From: Actinomycetes bacterium
Lineage (GTDB): Bacteria; Actinomycetota; Actinomycetes; Streptosporangiales; Streptosporangiaceae
Direction: 5' to 3'
Assembly (NCBI GenBank): GCA_021792405.1
Contig: JAJYUU010000007.1
Coordinates: 1-54,980 of the forward strand
DNA length: 54,980 nucleotides
Part shown: piece by piece, positions 51,483-54,980 of the stretch
How the letters are laid out: every line of letters starts with the position of its first letter
How positions within the stretch are numbered: the stretch's first letter is position 1
The notes under the pieces: model-generated
What the model was told of the DNA's origin: nothing
Databases searched by the model: none
Seen by the model: only the letters and a program-made list of their open reading frames with translations
Translations under genes and position numbers: made by a program

Positions 51483-52271
51483 TCACAAGACCGCCTTGAC
51501 CACCATCGACCCGGCGATCAGAAGCAGGAACCAGCCGAACGCGGCCTTCAGCTTCTGCTGGTCCAGCCGGATGGTGATGCGGCTGCCGGCCTGGCCGCCG
51601 ATGAATGCCGCCGCAGCCAGGATCAGCGACAGCTGCCAGTCCCAGTGGCCGTGCAGCAGGTGCCCGGCGAACCCGCCGGCCGCGGTCAGCCCGACCATCA
51701 CCGCGCTGCAGCCGACCGCGATCTCCATCGGCACGCCCAGCACCAGCACCATCACTGGCACGTTGATCACGCCGCCGCCGATGCCGACCAGGCCGCTGAC
51801 CGCTCCGGCCGCAAGCGCCAGCGGCAGCGCGACCGCCATGTTGACGCAGTAGTGCTGCCTGCCCACTCTCCGGGCCCAGGCCACCACGCCGCCATGCCCC
51901 AGGACGCACGCCCGCCGCTGCGTCATAGGCCAGATCATGAACGCCGCGGCCACGACGATCACCCCGGCGATGATCAGCGACAGCACCGCCCCCGACAGCA
52001 GCGCCGACCCCAGGCCGCCGGCGAACGCGCCCGCCGTGGTCACGCTCTCCAATGTCAGCGCCAGCGGCCAGTCGATCCGCTGGGCCTTCCGGAACACCAG
52101 GGAGGCCGACACCGACGTCACCATGATCAGGAACAAGCTCGTGGCCGCCGCCTGATGGAACCCGATCCCGGTCCACACCTGCAGCGGCGTGTACAGCGTC
52201 CCCCCGCCCTGGCCCAGCATCGCAGCCACCACGCTGACCACAAGCGTGGCAAAGGCCAGGACGGCCACCAT
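51483..52271 (-). CDS. TauE/SafE-family permease
   Basis: 262 residues from ATG 52271; the frame extends to 52373 without a membrane-like start. Seven or eight membrane segments in two repeats: VVSVVAAMLGQGGGTLYTPLQ and AAGAVSGLVGIGGGVINVPVM share the G-x-G-GG-x-x-x-x-P signature of the family. Members export sulfite, sulfonates or other small organosulfur anions. Between the repeats is a basic cytoplasmic loop. Transcribed with the FmdE-like gene and away from arsR; shared regulation by ArsR is possible because their promoters lie in the same 165-base region. Confidence 0.87.
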   Translation of the reverse strand: MVAVLAFATLVVSVVAAMLGQGGGTLYTPLQVWTGIGFHQAAATSLFLIMVTSVSASLVFRKAQRIDWPLALTLESVTTAGAFAGGLGSALLSGAVLSLIIAGVIVVAAAFMIWPMTQRRACVLGHGGVVAWARRVGRQHYCVNMAVALPLALAAGAVSGLVGIGGGVINVPVMVLVLGVPMEIAVGCSAVMVGLTAAGGFAGHLLHGHWDWQLSLILAAAAFIGGQAGSRITIRLDQQKLKAAFGWFLLLIAGSMVVKAVL

Positions 52272-52395
52272 GTTGTCATGCCCTGCCCGGACCGCCCGGC
52301 CCCAAACGAGCCCGACCTCGGCGGCGCGGGAACCGCCGGCCGGAAGGACCAGCGGCCCGCATTCTCCGGGCATCCCGGCTGTTCACCGTGTTCGG

Positions 52396-52424
52396 TTGCG
52401 CCAGTGGCCCGTGTAGCGTTTAAT
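52396..52424 (+). promoter_or_regulatory. Promoter of arsR-acr3
   Basis: TTGCGC (52396-52401), a 17-base spacer and TTTAAT (52419-52424), with AGGA at 52426 and the arsR ATG at 52437. ArsR would be expected to bind over this region; no clean palindrome is seen. Confidence 0.5.
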
Positions 52425-52436
52425 CAGGATGTGCTG

Positions 52437-52742
52437 ATGTCAGAAACAGCTGATGGATTGCTCCGGGCGCTGGCCGACCCGCTCCGGGCGCGGATCATCG
52501 AATTGCTTGCCGGCGAGCAACTGTGCACCTGTCACCTGGTCGAACTGACCGGTGCCCGGCAGACGAACCTGTCCAATCACCTGCGGGTGCTGCGCGAGGC
52601 CGGGCTGGTAGAACCTCAGCCGGCGGGCAGGTATACGTTCTACCGGCTGCGGCCCGAAGCGCTGACCTCGCTGGCGGACCATTATGCGGCCCTGGCCGAC
52701 CGCGCCCGCAGCGCCGCCCAGTTGCGCAGGCCCTGCGCATGA
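52437..52742 (+). CDS. arsR: ArsR-family arsenite-responsive repressor
   Basis: 101 residues. The winged helix is LLRALADPLRARIIELLAGE, LVELTGARQTNLSNHLRVLREAGLVEPQPAGRYTFYRL in pieces. The metal site at the start of the recognition helix is EQLCTCHL (Cys30, Cys32), equivalent to ELCVCDL in classical ArsR, where three cysteines bind As(III); a third cysteine is at the C-terminus (RRPCA). It should derepress the downstream Acr3-ArsC gene on arsenite. ATG 52437 has AGGA eight bases upstream. Confidence 0.9.
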   Translation: MSETADGLLRALADPLRARIIELLAGEQLCTCHLVELTGARQTNLSNHLRVLREAGLVEPQPAGRYTFYRLRPEALTSLADHYAALADRARSAAQLRRPCA

Positions 52743-52818
52743 GCGCCAGCGGCCATATCTGGCTCCGGGGCCGGGCACCAGCCCGGCCCTGTTCAGCGAC
52801 GAGAAAGGCGATGAGCAG

Positions 52819-54375
52819 ATGAGCGACCACGCCGCGGCCGCCGCGGACGGCAGCCGCGCGGCCGGCCGCCTGTCGGTGGTGGACCGGTTCCTGCCGGTGT
52901 GGATCGCGGCGGCGATGGCCGCCGGGTTGCTGCTGGGGCGGCTGGTCCCCGGCCTGGGCAGCGCGCTGGGCAGGGTGGCGATCCACGGCACGAGCCTGCC
53001 GATCGCGATCGGGCTGCTGGCGATGATGTACCCGGTGCTGGCCAAGGTCCGCTATACCGAGGTCGGGCGGATCGCCGCCGACCGGCGGATGATGACCGCC
53101 TCCCTGATCCTCAACTGGATCATCGGCCCGGCAGTCATGTTCGCCCTGGCCTGGCTGCTGCTGCCGGATTTGCCCGCCTATCGCACCGGGGTGATCCTGG
53201 TCGGCCTGGCCCGGTGCATCGCCATGGTGCTGATCTGGACCGACCTGGCCTGCGGTGACCGGGAAATGGCCGCCGTGCTGGTCGCGCTCAACGCCGTGTT
53301 CCAGGTCCTCGCCTACGCCGCGCTCGGGGTGTTTTACCTCAACATCCTGCCCGGCTGGCTGGGCCTGCCGGCCCAGAGCCTGCGCGTTTCCTTCGCTGAC
53401 ATCGCGGTCACCGTGGTGGTGTTCCTCGGGATCCCCCTGGTCGCCGGGTTCCTTACCCGCACCCTGGGGGAACGGGCACGCGGCCGTGACTGGTATGAGT
53501 CCAGGCTGCTGCCGCGCATCGGACCCATCGCGCTGTACGGGCTGCTGTTCACCGTCGTGGTGCTGTTCGCGCTGCAGGGCAAGACCATCACCGCCCAGCC
53601 GCTGAACGTCGTGCGGATCGCGCTGCCGCTGCTGGCCTACTTCGCGATCATGTGGTCCGGCGGCTTCGCCACCGCCCGCCGGCTGCGCCTGACCTATGAG
53701 CGCACCGCATCGCTGGCCTTCTCTGCCGCCAGCAACGACTTCGAACTGGCCATCGCGGTAGCGATCGGCGTATTCGGCGCTACCTCCGGGCAGGCCCTGG
53801 CCGGAGTGGTCGGCCCGCTCATCGAGGTACCCGTGCTGCTCGGCTTGGTCTACGTTGCGCTGTGGCTGCACCGTCGGCTGTCCTGGCCGCAGGAAGCCAG
53901 CACCGGAGCCGCCGTGCCTGCGGCCACCCGGGTGCAACCGCCTGGCAGCCAGCCAGGCACCGTGGCCCAACACCCGCAGGTCATGTTCGTCTGCGTGCAC
54001 AACGCCGGCCGATCCCAGATGGCCGCCGCGCTGCTCGACCACTACGCCGCCGGGCGCGTCGAGGTCCGCTCGGCGGGCTCCGCCCCAGTCAGCACCATCA
54101 ACCCCGCCGTCATCGAAGTCATGGCCGAGGTCGGCCTGGACCTGACCAGGCAGGTCCCCAAGCCGATCACCACCGAGGACGTGCACGCCAGCGACGTGGT
54201 CATCACCATGGGCTGCGGCGACGCCTGCCCGGTCTTCCCCGGCAAACGCTACCTCGACTGGAAACTCGACGACCCCGCCGGCCAAGACATCGACACCGTC
54301 CGCCACATCCGTGACAACATCGACTCGCTCGTCCAGGAGTTGCTGGCAGACCTGCTGCCAGTCGCCCGGGGGTAG
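52819..54375 (+). CDS. Arsenite efflux permease Acr3 fused to arsenate reductase ArsC
   Basis: 518 residues. Residues ~20-355 are the ten-segment Acr3 antiporter, with GLARCIAMVLIWTDLACGDREMAAVLVALNAVFQ (in part RCIAMVLIWTDLACGD) carrying the essential Cys, and SNDFELAIAVAIGVFG. After a Pro/Ala linker, residues 386-515 are a low-molecular-weight-phosphatase-type ArsC: FVCVHNAGRSQMAAALL with nucleophile Cys392, and MGCGDACPVFPG with Cys466 and Cys470 as relay. Arsenate is reduced and the arsenite passed directly to the pump. Similar fusions are known in mycobacteria. The ATG at 52819 is chosen after the linker from arsR; the gene is 76 bases downstream of arsR. Confidence 0.92.
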   Translation: MSDHAAAAADGSRAAGRLSVVDRFLPVWIAAAMAAGLLLGRLVPGLGSALGRVAIHGTSLPIAIGLLAMMYPVLAKVRYTEVGRIAADRRMMTASLILNWIIGPAVMFALAWLLLPDLPAYRTGVILVGLARCIAMVLIWTDLACGDREMAAVLVALNAVFQVLAYAALGVFYLNILPGWLGLPAQSLRVSFADIAVTVVVFLGIPLVAGFLTRTLGERARGRDWYESRLLPRIGPIALYGLLFTVVVLFALQGKTITAQPLNVVRIALPLLAYFAIMWSGGFATARRLRLTYERTASLAFSAASNDFELAIAVAIGVFGATSGQALAGVVGPLIEVPVLLGLVYVALWLHRRLSWPQEASTGAAVPAATRVQPPGSQPGTVAQHPQVMFVCVHNAGRSQMAAALLDHYAAGRVEVRSAGSAPVSTINPAVIEVMAEVGLDLTRQVPKPITTEDVHASDVVITMGCGDACPVFPGKRYLDWKLDDPAGQDIDTVRHIRDNIDSLVQELLADLLPVARG

Positions 54376-54401
54376 GACTAAAGTGCCTCTGATTTGAGGC
54401 C

Positions 54402-54734
54402 TCACACGGACCTGTGACGATGCCGGACCGGCCGGCAGGCCTCGACGGGCTGGCGCCTGGCTCGCGAGCCTGATCGAAGGCCTGCCTGCGCCACTGCGAC
54501 TGCCAAGTCTGCCGCGACGGCTCGCCGGTACTCCTTGCCGGTGCTCACCGCCTCGTTGATTCGCTCGGCGTCAGCTTCGCTGTCCGGGTGCTCTCCACCG
54601 GCCAGGCATGGGAGGTCCGCGAAGAACCGGGTCTGGCAGCTCGAGCAGCCCGCCCTGCCGCCGGCCCCGCTCGGAGGCGCGGGAAATGGTCCCGCACTTC
54701 TCGCTATGCGCCGCTGGCCTGCCCGTTCCCGCAC
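54402..54734 (-). CDS. Doubtful small protein, cysteine-containing
   Basis: 110-residue frame on the minus strand. The middle looks coding: CSSCQTRFFADLPCLAGGEH and EADAERINEAVSTGKEYRRAVAADLAVAVAQAGLRS, split here. The beginning (Arg/Pro/Gly-rich) does not, and another frame upstream (54571-54798) has HSEKCGTISRASERG, so a small zinc-ribbon gene broken by a frameshift is possible. No ribosome site is clear. It occupies the gap between the Acr3-ArsC gene and the last ArsR gene. Confidence 0.35.
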   Translation of the reverse strand: MRERAGQRRIARSAGPFPAPPSGAGGRAGCSSCQTRFFADLPCLAGGEHPDSEADAERINEAVSTGKEYRRAVAADLAVAVAQAGLRSGSRARRQPVEACRPVRHRHRSV

Positions 54735-54786
54735 TTGGCGCGAACAAGCACGGTGACCGGGGCCGAGGCAAGACGTAAGGTTTTCC

Positions 54787-54802
54787 TGTTATAATCAACG
54801 CT
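54787..54802 (+). promoter_or_regulatory. Extended -10 promoter, leaderless start
   Basis: TGTTATAAT (54787-54795) is a perfect extended -10 element. The predicted RNA start at 54802 is directly before the ATG at 54803, so the second ArsR mRNA should have no leader. No -35 box is needed with an extended -10. Confidence 0.65.
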
Positions 54803-54980
54803 ATGAACGACAGTTCTGCAGTTCTCGCCGTCGACGAGGTCGACGAGATCTACGCGGCTGCCGGCGCCCGGTTCTTCCGGGTGCTGGGGGATGCGACCCG
54901 GCTGCGGATCCTGGAGTTGTTGCTGGAGCAGCCGTGTACCGTCTCGGAGCTGACCGCGGCGGTAGGGGTTCCGCGGGCGC
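54803..54980 (+). CDS. ArsR/SmtB-family regulator, cut by the window edge
   Basis: The first 59 residues are visible: an acidic N-terminus (NDSSAVLAVDEVDEIYAAAG) followed by the HTH start ARFFRVLGDATRLRILELLLEQPCTVSEL (in part). The Cys in EQPCTVSEL sits where metal-binding cysteines occur in several ArsR/SmtB proteins, but only one is seen so far. It differs from the arsR at 52437 and probably controls a neighbouring gene outside the window. Confidence 0.85.
   Translation, partial: MNDSSAVLAVDEVDEIYAAAGARFFRVLGDATRLRILELLLEQPCTVSELTAAVGVPRA

Noticed and set aside
52495-54405. 636-codon open frame on the minus strand over arsR and the Acr3-ArsC gene
   Set aside because: Antisense to two well-supported genes; its composition (Gln, Asp, Gly, His runs) is typical of reverse-frame reading in high-GC DNA.

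Overview
The window reads as chromosomal DNA from a high-GC actinobacterium. The signs are the overall base composition, frequent GTG and TTG starts, tightly coupled ATGA/GTGA/TGATG gene junctions, an F420-type luciferase-like oxidoreductase, a PriA-type HisA, a DUF574 methyltransferase, a DUF3040-like protein and MmyB- and TipA-type regulators. The species cannot be named from sequence alone; a soil lineage near Streptosporangiales or an uncultured relative is a guess.

Layout. 0-6.9 kb: a cut M50 metallopeptidase, a methyltransferase, an F420-type oxidoreductase, a small conserved actinobacterial protein, an MmyB-like regulator divergent from an MFS exporter, and decayed genes. 7-10.7 kb: an ABC export operon (permease, double ATPase, TetR) with a palindrome over its promoter. 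10.7-16.2 kb: PatB-like aminotransferase, glutamate-cysteine-ligase-like enzyme, aquaporin, second MFS exporter. 16.2-20.0 kb, minus strand: BrkB/YihY membrane protein, VOC protein, monoamine oxidase, GNAT. 20.1-27.8 kb: histidine biosynthesis in two blocks, hisG-D-C-B and hisH-priA-ridA-hisF-hisI, separated by a shortened TipA-like merR gene. hisE is not present. 27.8-31.3 kb, mostly minus strand: a small membrane protein, transposase debris, DUF574 methyltransferase, an Nramp Mn transporter and a groEL remnant.

31.4-38.9 kb is the most unusual part. A coupled operon encodes a thioredoxin-fold protein without active cysteines, a MauE-like membrane protein, a MauD-like CPAC thioredoxin, a secreted 18-cysteine protein resembling the methylamine dehydrogenase light chain, and small membrane proteins. 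No MauB heavy chain or MauG is next to it. About 2 kb further on, a minus-strand set encodes a VKOR-family oxidase with two membrane-anchored DUF929 thioredoxin-like proteins. Together they look like machinery for making and handling disulfides outside the membrane, with the Cys-rich protein as a likely client.

39-43.1 kb is a complete molybdate/tungstate-type ABC transporter (lipoprotein, permease, ATPase) followed by its own HTH plus periplasmic-binding-like sensor. 43.1-50.5 kb holds a methyltransferase, a PEBP protein, a secreted beta-propeller, a DUF3040-like protein, an epimerase, and a PadR-controlled DrrAB-like exporter. 50.7-54.4 kb holds an FmdE-like zinc-ribbon protein, a TauE/SafE permease, and arsR with an Acr3-ArsC fusion. 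The window ends inside a second ArsR gene that appears to be transcribed leaderless.

All family calls come from motif recognition by eye; no database search was run.
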